Shown piece after piece: positions 27,363 through 37,561 of a DNA stretch of 57,419 nucleotides (its first letter is position 1; the number at the start of each line of letters is the position of its first letter). Made by a program: the position numbers and the translations under genes. The DNA comes from Sporichthyaceae bacterium (GTDB lineage Bacteria; Actinomycetota; Actinomycetes; Sporichthyales; Sporichthyaceae): assembly GCA_036493475.1 (NCBI GenBank), contig DASXPS010000021.1:1-57419 (forward strand), written 5' to 3'. The notes under the pieces were generated by a model, which made no database searches, was not told the DNA's origin, and was given only the letters and a program-made list of their open reading frames with translations.

Positions 27363-28826
27363 TCAACCGCTCACCGACACCTCGGAAATGCCCCCGCGGT
27401 AGCCGCCGGCCGGGTCCTTCGGGAGCTTGGTCAGCCAGATCAGCAGGAACCGGGTACGGGTGGCGAACGACAGCCGCAGCGTCTGCTCGGTCCCCAGGTC
27501 CTCCTCGGCGTCCGCCACCAGGTAGGCGTTCAGGCCCGCCGGTGCGGTGATGGCGTTGGCGTTCACCGCGCGGACCTCCACCGAGGTGCCCTCCCGCGGG
27601 AAGATCAACTTGACCTGGCGCACGGTCTGCACCCGGCCCAGGTCCAACACCAGGCCGACGCCCGGCTTGAGCTTGCCGAAGGTGGCCGAGGTGTACCGGT
27701 CGGTGCGCCAAACGGTGTCGGGGTTGCCGTCGACCGCGAGGGAGACCTGGTCGCCGTTCTCCTGGCCGTCGCCGCCGGGAGGTGGGTCGAAGTCACGCAC
27801 GTCGGCGATCCGGACGGCCTGCAACGGGCCGGTGGACGGGATCGCGTCCGCATCGCCGTTGGACCCGACCGCGCGCACGATCTGCCAACTGAGCAGCACC
27901 AGCCCCAGCACCAGCATGCCGATCACGCCGATCTGCACCCCGCGGGTGGCCGCGGACGGCTTCCAACCGCCGTCGGAGCCCGGGAACGGCGCCAGGATCT
28001 GGTTCACCGCGGCCATCGGGCCGGTCGCGTCGGGCGCCGGGCCGGGACCGGACGGCGGGCGGGGCCTGGGCAACTGACGCAGTTCCGCGGCCAACTCGCC
28101 GGGGCTGCGCAACGGGGTGCCCTCCCGGGGGTGTGCATTGAGCACCCGGTCCACGATCGCATCGACCCCGTCCGGCACCCCGGCCCGCACCTGACGGGGG
28201 GTGCAGATAGCACCGTTCTCGTACGGCGCCGCGGACAACCCGAACGCCTCACCCTCCGGCCACTTCGCGGTCAGCGCCGCATGCAGCACCCGACCCAGCG
28301 CGCGGGTGTCCGCGCGGGCGGGATCAGTGGCCGAGGTGGAGTGCAGCGCGGCCTCCACGCACAGGCCGAAGATCTTCACCTGGCCCTCGGGGGTCAGCAG
28401 CACGGTGTCCGGCTGCAGCCGCAGGTGCGCCAACCCGGCCGCATGCGCGAGCGCCAGCGCATCGGCCGCGTCGGTGATCATCCGTTGGGCGTCCATCGGA
28501 TCCAGCGGACCCTCGCGGGTGAGCACGTCGCTGAGCGCACGGGCCTCGGGCAGCCATTCGTAGACGATGTGCACGGTGCCGCCGCGGTGCACCGCGTCGA
28601 GGATGCGGACAAAGCGGGCATCCTCGAAGGTGGCCGCCGCCCGGGCGGCGCCGATGGCGGCCTCGGCGAGTTCGTGGTCTTCGGGGATGAGGTACATGCC
28701 GACCGGGCGGGCCAACATCTCATCGGTCGCGTGCCAGATGGAAATGCCGTCGGCGTCGCTGATGCACTCCGAGAGCCGGTACCGGTCGGCCAGCCGAGCA
28801 CCGACCTCCGGCGTGGCTCGCAGCAC
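27363..28826 (-). CDS. MurJ-associated pseudokinase with membrane anchor and extracellular sugar-binding-like domain
   Basis: 487 residues. The N-terminal half is a kinase fold without catalytic residues: the catalytic loop is HLRLQPDTVLL in place of HRDLKPxN, and the DFG motif is IFGLC. A membrane segment follows (VIGMLVLGLVLLSWQIV, about residue 290). The C-terminal domain (DFDPPPGGDGQENGD..., LILPREG-type strands) resembles the F5/8 or discoidin-like fold of MviN-associated proteins. In mycobacteria this part is fused to MurJ; here it is a separate gene 130 bp after murJ. Likely scaffold for peptidoglycan-synthesis control. Confidence 0.82.
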   Translation of the reverse strand: MLRATPEVGARLADRYRLSECISDADGISIWHATDEMLARPVGMYLIPEDHELAEAAIGAARAAATFEDARFVRILDAVHRGGTVHIVYEWLPEARALSDVLTREGPLDPMDAQRMITDAADALALAHAAGLAHLRLQPDTVLLTPEGQVKIFGLCVEAALHSTSATDPARADTRALGRVLHAALTAKWPEGEAFGLSAAPYENGAICTPRQVRAGVPDGVDAIVDRVLNAHPREGTPLRSPGELAAELRQLPRPRPPSGPGPAPDATGPMAAVNQILAPFPGSDGGWKPSAATRGVQIGVIGMLVLGLVLLSWQIVRAVGSNGDADAIPSTGPLQAVRIADVRDFDPPPGGDGQENGDQVSLAVDGNPDTVWRTDRYTSATFGKLKPGVGLVLDLGRVQTVRQVKLIFPREGTSVEVRAVNANAITAPAGLNAYLVADAEEDLGTEQTLRLSFATRTRFLLIWLTKLPKDPAGGYRGGISEVSVSG

Positions 28827-28956
28827 TTGACTATTTCCTTCCGCACCGGGCGCGCGACGTCCTCCGTGCCGTCGGCTGCCCGTGCTACTTGCCGGCCATA
28901 CTAGGCACGGTTCGGTCCCGTCGCCGGGCTATTCCGACGGTGCGTTCCGCATCGAT

Positions 28957-30606
28957 TCAGCGACCGAGCCGCGCCCGTAGCGTGGAGATCAGATCGGCCA
29001 CCTCACAGATCCCCATCCGGGCCGCGATCACCAGGTAGGCGACGAGCAGCGACAGGCCGCCGACGACCACAGTGACCATGGACCCGGTGGCGCTGTTCCC
29101 CCAGTGCCGGTAGCAGATCTCACTGATGAGCAGGGTGGGCACGGCAGCTCCGACACCGGCCACGATCAACCGGTCGTAGGCGCGCAGCACCTCGGCGCCC
29201 AGGGGGCCGATGCGCCGGGACAGCTTGCGCGCGGAGATGCCGACGCCGACCAGATAGGACAAGGAGTAGCTCGCCGCCAACGCGACGGAGATCCAGCGAT
29301 CCGGCAGCAGTGCATTCGCGCCGAGGGCCAGCGCGATGTTGCTGCCCGCGATCCACACGTTGATGGTCACCGGGGTGCGGGTGTCCTCGAACGCGTAGAA
29401 CCCGCGCAGCAGTTGGTAGTGCACGGTGAACGGCACCAGGCCGAGCGCGAAGGCGGACAGCACGAACCCGATGTACTGCGCGTTGTCCACGGTGGTGTTG
29501 CCGTGCGCGAACATCGCAATGCACAGGCTGGGGCCCAGCACGCCGAAGCCGATGGCCGCGGGCACGATCGCGGCGCCGGTCAGCCGCAGCCCGGAGATCA
29601 TGTCCGCGCGTACTTCGTCCAACCGCGCGTCGTGCACCGAGCGACTCATCTTCGGCAGCAGCGCGGTGACCACCGAGACGGTGACCACGGCGTGCGGCAG
29701 CAGCATGATCAGGTAGGCCTTGGTGTACGGGGTGAAGCCGCGGCCGGGGTAACCGGCGTCGGCGGCGTGCAGGCCCGCGGCGGTGGAAAGCTGCACCACC
29801 ACGATGTAGGCGACCTGGTTGACCAGGACGAACAGCAATGTCCACTTCGCCAACGCGTAGGAGTGGCCCAGGCCCTTGCCGCGCAGGTCGAAGCGCGGCC
29901 GGTAGCGGTAGTCGGTGGTCTTCAGCGCGGGCAGCAGGGCGAGCGCCTGCACCACCACGCCGAGGGTGGTGCCGATGCCCAGCAGCCGCACCTGTCCGGC
30001 GCTGACGGTGTCCGGCGTGACGCTATGCCCGTGGGTGGCAACCAGGAACATGATCCCGGTGACGATCACCACCAGGTTGTTCAGGATCGGGGTGACCATC
30101 ATCGGCCCGAACCGGCCGCGGGCGTTGAGCACCTGACCGAACATCACGTGCAGGCCGTAGAAGAAGATCTGTGGCAGGAAATAGCGGGCGAAGGTGACCG
30201 CTACGTCGTAGTCGGCCTTCGAGTCCGAATGCGAGAACGTGTACGCGTAGGACCGGATCACCAGTGGCGCGAAGATCACCGTGAGCACAGTGACGACCAA
30301 CAGCACGAGTCCGATCGCAGTGATCAGCCGGTCGGCGAAGGCCTGGCCGCCGTCCGCGTCATTGCGCAACGCCCGGACCAACTGCGGCACGAACACCGCG
30401 TTCAGGGCGCCGCCGGCGAGCAGGATGTAGACGATGTTCGGGATCGTGTTCGCGACGTTGTAGGTCTCGGCGAACACCGTGGTGCCGATCGCCCAGATCA
30501 TCACCAGGTCCCGGAAGAACCCGGTGATCCGGGAGCCGACCGTGCCCAGCGCCATGACCGCGCCGGCGCGCGTGACGGCGGCGTCGACCCGGGGGGCGTC
30601 GCTCAC
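28957..30606 (-). CDS. murJ: lipid II flippase MurJ (MviN)
   Basis: 549 residues with about 14 membrane segments and the MOP-superfamily start AGAVMALGTVGSRITGFFRDLVMIWAI, shortened here to GTVGSRITGFFRDL. Conserved features include NTIPNIVYILLAGGALNAVFVP (core LLAGGALNAVFVPQL). It moves lipid II across the membrane for peptidoglycan assembly. GTG 30606 overlaps the DUF6049 stop by 4 bases. It lacks the cytoplasmic kinase-like extension found in mycobacteria; that function is supplied by the next gene. Confidence 0.94.
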   Translation of the reverse strand: MSDAPRVDAAVTRAGAVMALGTVGSRITGFFRDLVMIWAIGTTVFAETYNVANTIPNIVYILLAGGALNAVFVPQLVRALRNDADGGQAFADRLITAIGLVLLVVTVLTVIFAPLVIRSYAYTFSHSDSKADYDVAVTFARYFLPQIFFYGLHVMFGQVLNARGRFGPMMVTPILNNLVVIVTGIMFLVATHGHSVTPDTVSAGQVRLLGIGTTLGVVVQALALLPALKTTDYRYRPRFDLRGKGLGHSYALAKWTLLFVLVNQVAYIVVVQLSTAAGLHAADAGYPGRGFTPYTKAYLIMLLPHAVVTVSVVTALLPKMSRSVHDARLDEVRADMISGLRLTGAAIVPAAIGFGVLGPSLCIAMFAHGNTTVDNAQYIGFVLSAFALGLVPFTVHYQLLRGFYAFEDTRTPVTINVWIAGSNIALALGANALLPDRWISVALAASYSLSYLVGVGISARKLSRRIGPLGAEVLRAYDRLIVAGVGAAVPTLLISEICYRHWGNSATGSMVTVVVGGLSLLVAYLVIAARMGICEVADLISTLRARLGR

Positions 30607-32702
30607 AGCTGCACTTTCTGTTCGGTGGCCCGTCGGTTCTGCCGGGCCGCCCGGACCCGGCGGATGTTGCGCAGCACGGCGATGGTGAACAGCAGGCCGC
30701 CGCCGCCGATGACCACGATCAGGCCGACGCTGCCGTAGTTGGTCACGTTCACGCGCAGCGGCAGGGGCGTGGTGAACGAGTTGCCCGCGGCGTCCAGAAG
30801 TTCCACCTCCAACCGCGCGATGCCGTTCGCGGTGGCCTCGGCCGGAATCTGCACACTCTTCTTCCGGCCGGCCGGGATGGTGACCAGGTCGGGCGCGCCG
30901 GTGCGCAATCGGCCGGGCACCAATGACCGGATCTCCGGTCGAACCGCAATGGCCTGGCTCAGCCCGTTGGAGATGGTGATCGGGATGGTGCCGTGGCTGC
31001 TGGACAGGGTCACCAGGCTGCGGCCGATGATGCGCACCTTGCCCTGGTCGCCGCGCACGTCATCACGCAGCTCCTGCAGGTAGTCCCGAGCACCGGAGGG
31101 GTCGGGTATCCACGCCGAGGACGCGGCGCGCAATGCGGCGGCCGTGTAGTTGTCGATGAGCTTGCCCGGGCTGACCATCACGTTCGCCAGTCGGTCCAGC
31201 TCCGCGGTGGTGCGCCGCAGCCGCAGCACCTGGAAGCTGCGCAGGCCGTCGGTGGGCACCGGCGCGGGATTGGTGAAGGCGGTGGCGGCCAGTTCCGGTG
31301 GCACCGGCGTGCTGCTCAACGTGGCCAGGCTGACCGTGCGCAGCCACGGGGCGGCGGCGGCCGCGGCCAGTAGCCGTTGCGCGGTACCCGGGGCCGGCGC
31401 CCATCGTCGGGGTGGGGAGATCAGCACGGATCGGCCGGCGTTGGGCCGCTCCAGGGTGATCATGGCGGTGTCCGCCAACATCTCCTGCTGGGCCAGCGTG
31501 GTCGCCCCGCGGGCGGCCAGGTCGCCGGCGAAAATCGTGGCCAGGCCGGTATCGGCGATCAACACCTCCAGCGGGCCCGCCGAGGTCGCCACCGTGGCCC
31601 GTCCGGTCGGGGTGTAGGTGAGTGTGGCCAGCGCGGGGATCTGACTGCCCGCCAGGACCACCGTGCGCGCGCCGACCCGGCGCAGCGTGGCCAGCGTGGT
31701 GGCGTCGGTGGTGGCCTGTACCGGCCAGGCCACCGTGGTGTCCGATTCCCGGCCGAGTTGCCGCGCGGTCACGGTCCGGGCCCGGGCCAGCGCGCGGGTG
31801 ATCGCGTCGCTGTCCGTGCCGATGCTCAACGCGGCGGTGTCCGGGTCGGCGTAGGGCAGGGCAGCTACCGGGCGACCGTTGAGTTGGGCGCGCAGGGTGC
31901 TCAGCCAGCGTGCCGCGTTCGGATCGGCCGCGGCGTCGGAGACCGCGGTGCCGGTGCGGCGCTCGTGCGTGGCACCGAGCGCGGCGGCGGCTTCCAGTAC
32001 CTCGGGGTCGACCATCCAGGTGACCGGCAGGGCGCCGGGCGCGGCGGCCAGGTCCGCGAGCCGACCGCCCGGCGCCACCTCGGTGGCCAGGGTGTCGTTG
32101 ACGAACGCCCCGCGGGCATCCCGGCCGGGTTGGTCCACCAGCGGCCAGATCCAACTGACCCGGGTGGGCTGGTAGGTCTTGGTCTCCGGCAGGTAGGGCA
32201 GGAACGTGGTCAACGTCGCGGCCGTGGCACCCGTCCCGTCGCGGTCTCCGTGGGCTGCCACCTGCAACGCGTACACGCCGTTGCCGGCCAACTTGAGGGA
32301 CTCCATGGGGACAGAGATCTTCCAGGTCACGCTCGACCCGGGCGCGACATCGGCCAGCGGTCGGGCGCCGCCGGGCACGGCGGCGGCGCCCTTCAACGGC
32401 GTGACCTCGGCGGCCAGCGAGTGCAGTTCCCCGCGGGTGGCCACCGGTCGATGCCGCACCGCCACCGACACGGTGGGCGTGTGCCACACGCCGGGGCCGG
32501 GGTTGATGACCGCGCCGCGAAAGACGAGCTTCCCGTCTGGCTTGACCGCGGCCGGACCGACGGTGTCCAGCACCACCTGCACCGCGCCGGCAGGCTCGAC
32601 GGCGTGCGAGGGCGTCGGGCCGAGCAGGCTCAGCAGCGGGGCGAACGCACACGCCGCGGCGGCGAGGCCCACCGTCGCGCCGGGTCGCGAGTCGAGCGTC
32701 AC
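30603..32702 (-). CDS. DUF6049 secreted/membrane-anchored protein
   Basis: 699 residues from GTG 32702. A signal peptide ([17 protein letters not shown]) is followed by a large extracytoplasmic region and a C-terminal membrane anchor ([19 protein letters not shown]) with a basic cytoplasmic tail. The family is conserved between the Nudix gene and murJ in Actinobacteria; its function is not established, but constant linkage to murJ suggests an envelope role. The start overlaps the Nudix stop (GTGA) and the end overlaps murJ, so four genes are probably translated as one operon. Frames extending to 33383 are spurious. Confidence 0.85.
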   Translation of the reverse strand: MTLDSRPGATVGLAAAACAFAPLLSLLGPTPSHAVEPAGAVQVVLDTVGPAAVKPDGKLVFRGAVINPGPGVWHTPTVSVAVRHRPVATRGELHSLAAEVTPLKGAAAVPGGARPLADVAPGSSVTWKISVPMESLKLAGNGVYALQVAAHGDRDGTGATAATLTTFLPYLPETKTYQPTRVSWIWPLVDQPGRDARGAFVNDTLATEVAPGGRLADLAAAPGALPVTWMVDPEVLEAAAALGATHERRTGTAVSDAAADPNAARWLSTLRAQLNGRPVAALPYADPDTAALSIGTDSDAITRALARARTVTARQLGRESDTTVAWPVQATTDATTLATLRRVGARTVVLAGSQIPALATLTYTPTGRATVATSAGPLEVLIADTGLATIFAGDLAARGATTLAQQEMLADTAMITLERPNAGRSVLISPPRRWAPAPGTAQRLLAAAAAAPWLRTVSLATLSSTPVPPELAATAFTNPAPVPTDGLRSFQVLRLRRTTAELDRLANVMVSPGKLIDNYTAAALRAASSAWIPDPSGARDYLQELRDDVRGDQGKVRIIGRSLVTLSSSHGTIPITISNGLSQAIAVRPEIRSLVPGRLRTGAPDLVTIPAGRKKSVQIPAEATANGIARLEVELLDAAGNSFTTPLPLRVNVTNYGSVGLIVVIGGGGLLFTIAVLRNIRRVRAARQNRRATEQKVQL

Positions 32703-33217
32703 CCGCCGTCCGCGGCCGGGTTGTCGGACGGCGGGTCCGCGGCCGAGTGCCCCGCGCCGTATTGCTCGGGCAGCGCGGAGAGCAACTTGCGTTCGGTGTC
32801 GTAGGACAGTCGTCGGGACAGGTCGTCCAGCGGTACCCAGGCCACCTCGTCCACCTCGACGTCGGCGTCGGACAGCTCGCCGGACTGCGCCTCGAGCAGG
32901 AAGTGGTGCACGGTCTTGTGCACGCGCTGTCCGTCGGCCACGAACCAGAAGTCGATCACACCCAGCTTCTGCAGGACTTGGCCGAGGATGCCGGTTTCCT
33001 CCTGCACCTCGCGCACCGCCGCGTCCTGCGGACTCTCCCCGGCCTCCAGGTGACCCTTGGGCAGCGACCACAGCAGACGCCCGCGTCGATCCAGCCGACC
33101 GATCAGGGCGGCCTGCACGATCGGGCCGGCGCGATCCAGCACCAGACCGCCGGCGGAGACCTCCGATACCGTGCGCAGCCGCCGCGAGGGCGTCGGCGAG
33201 CGCGGCGTGGAGGGCAT
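32699..33217 (-). CDS. Nudix hydrolase
   Basis: 172 residues. The Nudix box is intact: [17 protein letters not shown] then QEETGI fits GX5EX7REUXEEXGU. It lies after the strand SLPK. Homologues at this locus are called MutT-like or ADP-ribose pyrophosphatase-type, but the true substrate is not readable. Start: ATG 33217, divergent from pcnA with 66 bp between. It heads the DUF6049-murJ operon. Confidence 0.9.
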   Translation of the reverse strand: MPSTPRSPTPSRRLRTVSEVSAGGLVLDRAGPIVQAALIGRLDRRGRLLWSLPKGHLEAGESPQDAAVREVQEETGILGQVLQKLGVIDFWFVADGQRVHKTVHHFLLEAQSGELSDADVEVDEVAWVPLDDLSRRLSYDTERKLLSALPEQYGAGHSAADPPSDNPAADGG

Positions 33218-33283
33218 TCGTCGATGCTATTCCCGAGCCGGCGCGGGCAGTGGGCTCGACGCTTCGGGTTAGGGTGGCCGATC

Positions 33284-34759
33284 GTGCCGCGTCAGACCCC
33301 GCCTGCGATCCCCGAGTCCGTCGACCCGGCGGGGCTGACCGCAGCCCAGGGTCGGGCGGTGGTGGAACTGCTGCGCATCTCACCGGTGGCCGTCGAACTC
33401 GGTCGACGCTTCGCGGCGGCCGGGGAGGAAATCGCGCTGGTCGGCGGGACGGTGCGGGATGCCCTGCTCGGGCGGCTGGGCGAGGACCTGGACTTCGCCA
33501 CCTCGGCCCGCCCGGATTCCACGGCAGCCATCCTCAAGGGCTGGGCCGAGTCGATCTGGGACGTCGGGGCGGCGTTCGGCACTGTCGGGGCGGCCCGCAG
33601 CGGCTACAAGCTGGAGATCACCACCTATCGGGCGGACGCCTACGACCGTGAATCGCGCAAACCCGAGGTGGCCTTCGGCGAGGACCTGGTCGCGGATTTG
33701 GCCCGCCGCGACTTCGCGGTGAACGCGATGGCGGTGCGGTTGCCCGACGTCGAGTTCGTCGACCCGTACGGCGGGCTGCGTGACCTCCGCGATCGCGTCC
33801 TGCGGACACCGAGAGGCCCGGTGGAGTCGTTCTCCGACGATCCGTTGCGGATGATGCGGGCGGCCCGCTTCGCCGCGCAGCTGGACTTCAGCGTGGCCGA
33901 GCCGGAACGGGCCGCGATGGCGGAGATGGCCGAGCGGATCGGCATCGTCTCCGCGGAGCGGGTGCGGGAGGAACTGGTACGGCTGATCAACAGCTCGAGC
34001 CCGCGGCGTGGCCTGGAGCTGTTGGTGAGCAGCGGCCTGGCCGCCCTGGTGCTTCCGGAATTGCCCGCGCTGCGGCTGGAGATCGACGAGCACCACCGGC
34101 ACAAGGACGTCTACGAGCACACGTTGACCGTGCTCGAGCAGGGGATGGCGCTGGAGGAGGACGGTCCGGACTTCGTGCTGCGCTTCGCTGCGCTCATGCA
34201 CGACGTGGGCAAGCCACGGACGCGGCGCAACGAGCCCGGCGGGCGGGTCAGCTTTCACCATCACGAGGTGGTCGGGGCGCACCTGACCAAGGCCCGGATG
34301 AAGGCGTTGCGCTTCGACAAGGTGACCACCGAGGACGTGGCCCGGTTGGTCGAGCTGCACCTGCGGTTCCACGGCTTCGCCGGCGGGGAGTGGACGGACT
34401 CTGCGGTGCGCCGCTACGTCCGCGACGCCGGGCACCTGCTGGCCCGGCTGCACAAGCTCACCCGGGCGGACTGCACCACCCGCAACAAGCGCAAGGCCGC
34501 CGCGCTGGCCCGGTCCTATGACGCCTTCGAGCAGCGCATCGCGGCGTTGGCCGCGCAGGAGGAACTGGACGCGTTGCGTCCGGCGCTGGACGGCAACGAG
34601 ATCATGGCCGAACTGGGCGTGGCGCCGGGTCCGGTGGTCGGCGAGGCCTACCGCTATCTGCTCGACCTACGCATCGAGCAGGGGCCGATGAGCCGCGCGG
34701 ACGGCGCGGCCGCGTTGCGCTCCTGGTGGGCAAGCCGTGAAGCGGAGCAGACCAAGTGA
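33284..34759 (+). CDS. pcnA: CCA tRNA nucleotidyltransferase
   Basis: 491 residues. The nucleotidyltransferase head has LVGGTVRDALLGR and the catalytic DLDFATSA, then RRDFAVNAMAV; an HD domain follows with RFAALMHDVGKPRTR and FHHHEVVG. It adds or repairs the CCA end of tRNAs, which matters because tRNA-Ile here lacks an encoded CCA. I chose GTG 33284; TAGGGT (33270-33275) eight bases upstream suggests a leaderless mRNA. The assignment as CCA enzyme rather than poly(A) polymerase follows the actinobacterial family. Confidence 0.93.
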   Translation: MPRQTPPAIPESVDPAGLTAAQGRAVVELLRISPVAVELGRRFAAAGEEIALVGGTVRDALLGRLGEDLDFATSARPDSTAAILKGWAESIWDVGAAFGTVGAARSGYKLEITTYRADAYDRESRKPEVAFGEDLVADLARRDFAVNAMAVRLPDVEFVDPYGGLRDLRDRVLRTPRGPVESFSDDPLRMMRAARFAAQLDFSVAEPERAAMAEMAERIGIVSAERVREELVRLINSSSPRRGLELLVSSGLAALVLPELPALRLEIDEHHRHKDVYEHTLTVLEQGMALEEDGPDFVLRFAALMHDVGKPRTRRNEPGGRVSFHHHEVVGAHLTKARMKALRFDKVTTEDVARLVELHLRFHGFAGGEWTDSAVRRYVRDAGHLLARLHKLTRADCTTRNKRKAAALARSYDAFEQRIAALAAQEELDALRPALDGNEIMAELGVAPGPVVGEAYRYLLDLRIEQGPMSRADGAAALRSWWASREAEQTK

Positions 34760-34888
34760 CTCCGTTCGAGGGACGGCCCCGCATCGAAGCGGTAACGACC
34801 CTTGATCCGGGCTGTGAGCCGCCCCGTACCGTGCTGAGCAACCCCGGCCGGAGCTGAGGGTCACTCGCTTGTGAGGGAGCGTCGGAAT

Positions 34889-36538
34889 ATGCGGCTCGAG
34901 CAGATGCGCGGCTACCGCGCCGTTGCTGTCGGCGTCGCCGGCATGTTGGTGCTGGCGGGCTGCGGCGGTGGGGGCGGGAAAAGCTCGGCGCAACCCAGTT
35001 CGGGCGCCAGCTCGGCCTCCGGCCAGTCCGGCTCGATCACCGTGTCCGGGTGTCGACCGCAGAACCCGCTGATCCCCTCGGACACCAACGAGACCTGCGG
35101 CGGCAACATCCTGGACCAGATCACCGCCAAGCTCGTCCGCTACGACGCGGAGACCGGCGAGCCGAGCAACGACATCGCCGAGTCCATCGACACCAAGGAC
35201 GCAAAGACCTACACGATCAAGCTCAAGCAGGGCGTCAAGTTCCACGACGGCACCGACGTCAAGGCCAAGAATTTCGTCGATGCCTGGAACTTCGGCGCAT
35301 ACGCGGGCAACGCGCAGGTGGACGCCTCGTTCTTCGAGCCCATCAAGGGCTACAAGGACGTCTCGGCCAAGGACTCGAAGGTCGACACGATGTCCGGGCT
35401 GAAGGTGGTGGACGACTACACCTTCACCGCCACCATGGAGCGCAAGTACGCGATCTTCCCGTTGATCGTGGGCTACACCGCGTTCGCGCCGCTGCCCGAC
35501 TCCTTCTTCGCCGATAAGGGCGCGGCGTTCCAGAAGCACCCGATCGGGGCGGGCCCGTTCAAGTTCGTCTCCGGCGACCCGGACAACGGTTACGTGCTCG
35601 AGGCCGACCCTGCCTATGACCGGGCCGGCAAGCCGCACATCCAGAAGGTGACCTACAAGGTCTACACGTCGGCGCAGGCGGCCTACAACGACATCATCAG
35701 CAACTCCCTGGACATGCTCGACGTGCTGCCCACCTCGGTGCTGGTCGGCAACGTCTACCAGAAGGACATCCCCGGCCGTTCGTTCGAGAAGACCGTCGGT
35801 CAGTTCCAGGCGATCGACTTCCCGCCGTCGAACGTGGACTCCTCCTACGACAACCCGAAGCTGCGGCACGCGATCTCCATGGCCGTCGACCGGCAGGCGA
35901 TCATCGACGCGGTGTTCGGCGGCACCAAGACCATTGCCACCGGCTGGGTCTCACCGGTGGTGAGCGGTTACAAGGAGGGTGCCTGCGGCGAGTGGTGCAC
36001 TTACAACCCGACCCGGGCCAAGCAGCTGTACGACGAGGCCGGCGGGCACAAGGGCCCGATCACCATCTCCTACAACACCGGGGAGGGTGCCGACCACGGG
36101 CCGTGGATCACCGCGGTGTGCAACAGCATTCACCAGGTGCTCAACGCCGAGTGCGACCCGACCCCGGTCGCCACCTTCAAGGCGTACCGGGACCAGATCC
36201 AGAGCCGCAAGATGCACGGCATGTTCCGGGCCGGTTGGCAGATGGACTACCCGTCGATCGAGGACTTCCTGACCCCGCTGTACTCCACCAAGGCCTCCTC
36301 GAACGACAACGACTACTCCAACGCCGCCTTCGACGCCAAGCTGAAGGACGCCGGGGCGAAGACCTCGCTGGACGAGGCCAACCTGGCCTACGAAATGGCG
36401 GAGCAGATGCTGGGCAATGACATGCCCTCGCTGCCCATGTGGAGTTCCAAGCTCATCGGTGGCTTCTCCAACCGGGTGGCCAACGCCGGTCTGACCGTGT
36501 TCGGCACCTACAACCTCGCCGCCGTCACCTTGAAATAA
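34889..36538 (+). CDS. peptide ABC transporter substrate-binding lipoprotein
   Basis: 549 residues from ATG 34889 with GGGAGC upstream. A lipoprotein signal ends in the lipobox LAGC (Cys25), then a Gly/Ser linker. The remainder is an SBP_bac_5 (DppA/OppA) domain, with KLKQGVKFHDGTDVKAKNFVDAWN core VKFHDGTDV and an AQAAYNDIISNSLDML pattern. It captures oligopeptides outside the membrane for the DppBC/DF proteins that follow. A stem-loop separates it from the permease genes and may allow more binding protein to be made. Confidence 0.92.
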   Translation: MRLEQMRGYRAVAVGVAGMLVLAGCGGGGGKSSAQPSSGASSASGQSGSITVSGCRPQNPLIPSDTNETCGGNILDQITAKLVRYDAETGEPSNDIAESIDTKDAKTYTIKLKQGVKFHDGTDVKAKNFVDAWNFGAYAGNAQVDASFFEPIKGYKDVSAKDSKVDTMSGLKVVDDYTFTATMERKYAIFPLIVGYTAFAPLPDSFFADKGAAFQKHPIGAGPFKFVSGDPDNGYVLEADPAYDRAGKPHIQKVTYKVYTSAQAAYNDIISNSLDMLDVLPTSVLVGNVYQKDIPGRSFEKTVGQFQAIDFPPSNVDSSYDNPKLRHAISMAVDRQAIIDAVFGGTKTIATGWVSPVVSGYKEGACGEWCTYNPTRAKQLYDEAGGHKGPITISYNTGEGADHGPWITAVCNSIHQVLNAECDPTPVATFKAYRDQIQSRKMHGMFRAGWQMDYPSIEDFLTPLYSTKASSNDNDYSNAAFDAKLKDAGAKTSLDEANLAYEMAEQMLGNDMPSLPMWSSKLIGGFSNRVANAGLTVFGTYNLAAVTLK

Positions 36539-36561
36539 CCCCGCGGTGCGGGGTGTGGGCA

Positions 36562-36592
36562 GCGGGGCCGGCGCTCTCTAGGCTGGCCCCGC
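36562..36592 (+). terminator. stem-loop between binding-protein and permease genes
   Basis: An eight-base perfect stem (GCGGGGCC at 36562-36569 with GGCCCCGC at 36585-36592) with a 15-base loop lies in the 99-bp spacer. It has no U run, so it is more likely a partial terminator or an mRNA-stabilising structure than a full stop. Confidence 0.5.
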
Positions 36593-36637
36593 ACGCCGCG
36601 CTCGTCCCGACCGGCGGGCGCTCGGTGAGGAGTCCGC

Positions 36638-37561
36638 GTGGGTCGGTACGTGCTGCGGCGGATGCTGCAGATGATCCCCGTGCTGCTCGGTGCCACGTTC
36701 CTTATCTTCGCGATGGTGTTCGCGCTGCCCGGCGACCCGTTGGCGGGCAAGTGCGGTGACCGGCCCTGCCCCGAGGCCTACGCGCAGGCCTACCGGGCCA
36801 AGTTCCACCTCGACGACCCGCTGCCGGTGCGTTACGTGAAGTACCTCGGCAACCTGGCCAAGGGCGACCTGGGTGACGACAGCTCCGGGACACCGATCGC
36901 GCCGCAGATCAAGCGCGCCTATCCGCACACCATCAAGCTGGCCGCGATGGCCATCGCTCTGGAGATCGGCATCGGCATCGGCATCGGTGTGCTCACCGCG
37001 ATCCGACGACGCGGGATCCTGGACAAGGCCGTGCTGGTGATCACCCTGATCCTGATCGGGTTACCGGTGTTCGTCACCGGCGTGGTGCTGCAGTACTTCT
37101 TGGGCATCAAGTGGAGCGTGCTGCCGGCCACGGCCGGTGACAGCAGTGTGCACGAGTTGCTGATGCCGGCCTTCGTGCTGGCCAGCCTCTCGCTGGCCTA
37201 TGCCAGCCGGATCACCCGCACCAGCCTGGCCGAGGTGCTGCGCGCGGACTACGTGCGCACGGCCCGCGCCAAGGGCCTGACCCGCCGCCGGGTCATCGGG
37301 GTGCACGCGCTGCGAAACGGGCTGATCCCGGTGATCACGTTCATCGGCGCGGACTTCGGCGCCTTGATCGGCGGCGCCATCGTCACCGAGGGCATCTTCA
37401 ATGTGCACGGCGTGGGCAACCTGGTGTTCCGCGCGATCGGTCAGAAGGAGGGCAACACCGTCACCAGCGTGGTGGCCATCCTGGTGTTGGTGTTCCTGCT
37501 GATGAGCCTGCTGGTGGACCTGCTCTACGCGGTGATCGATCCGAGGATTCGTTATGAGTAG
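36638..37561 (+). CDS. dppB: peptide ABC transporter permease (DppB-like)
   Basis: 307 residues with six membrane segments and the permease-ATPase contact loop (EAA-like) near ADYVRTARAKGLTRRRVIGVHALRNG, shortened to ARAKGLTRRRVIGVHALRN. The first half has the long periplasmic loop typical of DppB. A GATCGG(CATCGG)n microrepeat near 36965-36985 encodes GIGIGIG. GAGGAG lies 5 bases before GTG 36638. Its end overlaps the dppC start. Confidence 0.93.
   Translation: MGRYVLRRMLQMIPVLLGATFLIFAMVFALPGDPLAGKCGDRPCPEAYAQAYRAKFHLDDPLPVRYVKYLGNLAKGDLGDDSSGTPIAPQIKRAYPHTIKLAAMAIALEIGIGIGIGVLTAIRRRGILDKAVLVITLILIGLPVFVTGVVLQYFLGIKWSVLPATAGDSSVHELLMPAFVLASLSLAYASRITRTSLAEVLRADYVRTARAKGLTRRRVIGVHALRNGLIPVITFIGADFGALIGGAIVTEGIFNVHGVGNLVFRAIGQKEGNTVTSVVAILVLVFLLMSLLVDLLYAVIDPRIRYE

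Noticed and set aside
30603-33383. N-terminally extended DUF6049 protein
   Set aside because: The extra residues are out-of-frame readings of the Nudix gene; the signal peptide begins right after GTG 32702.
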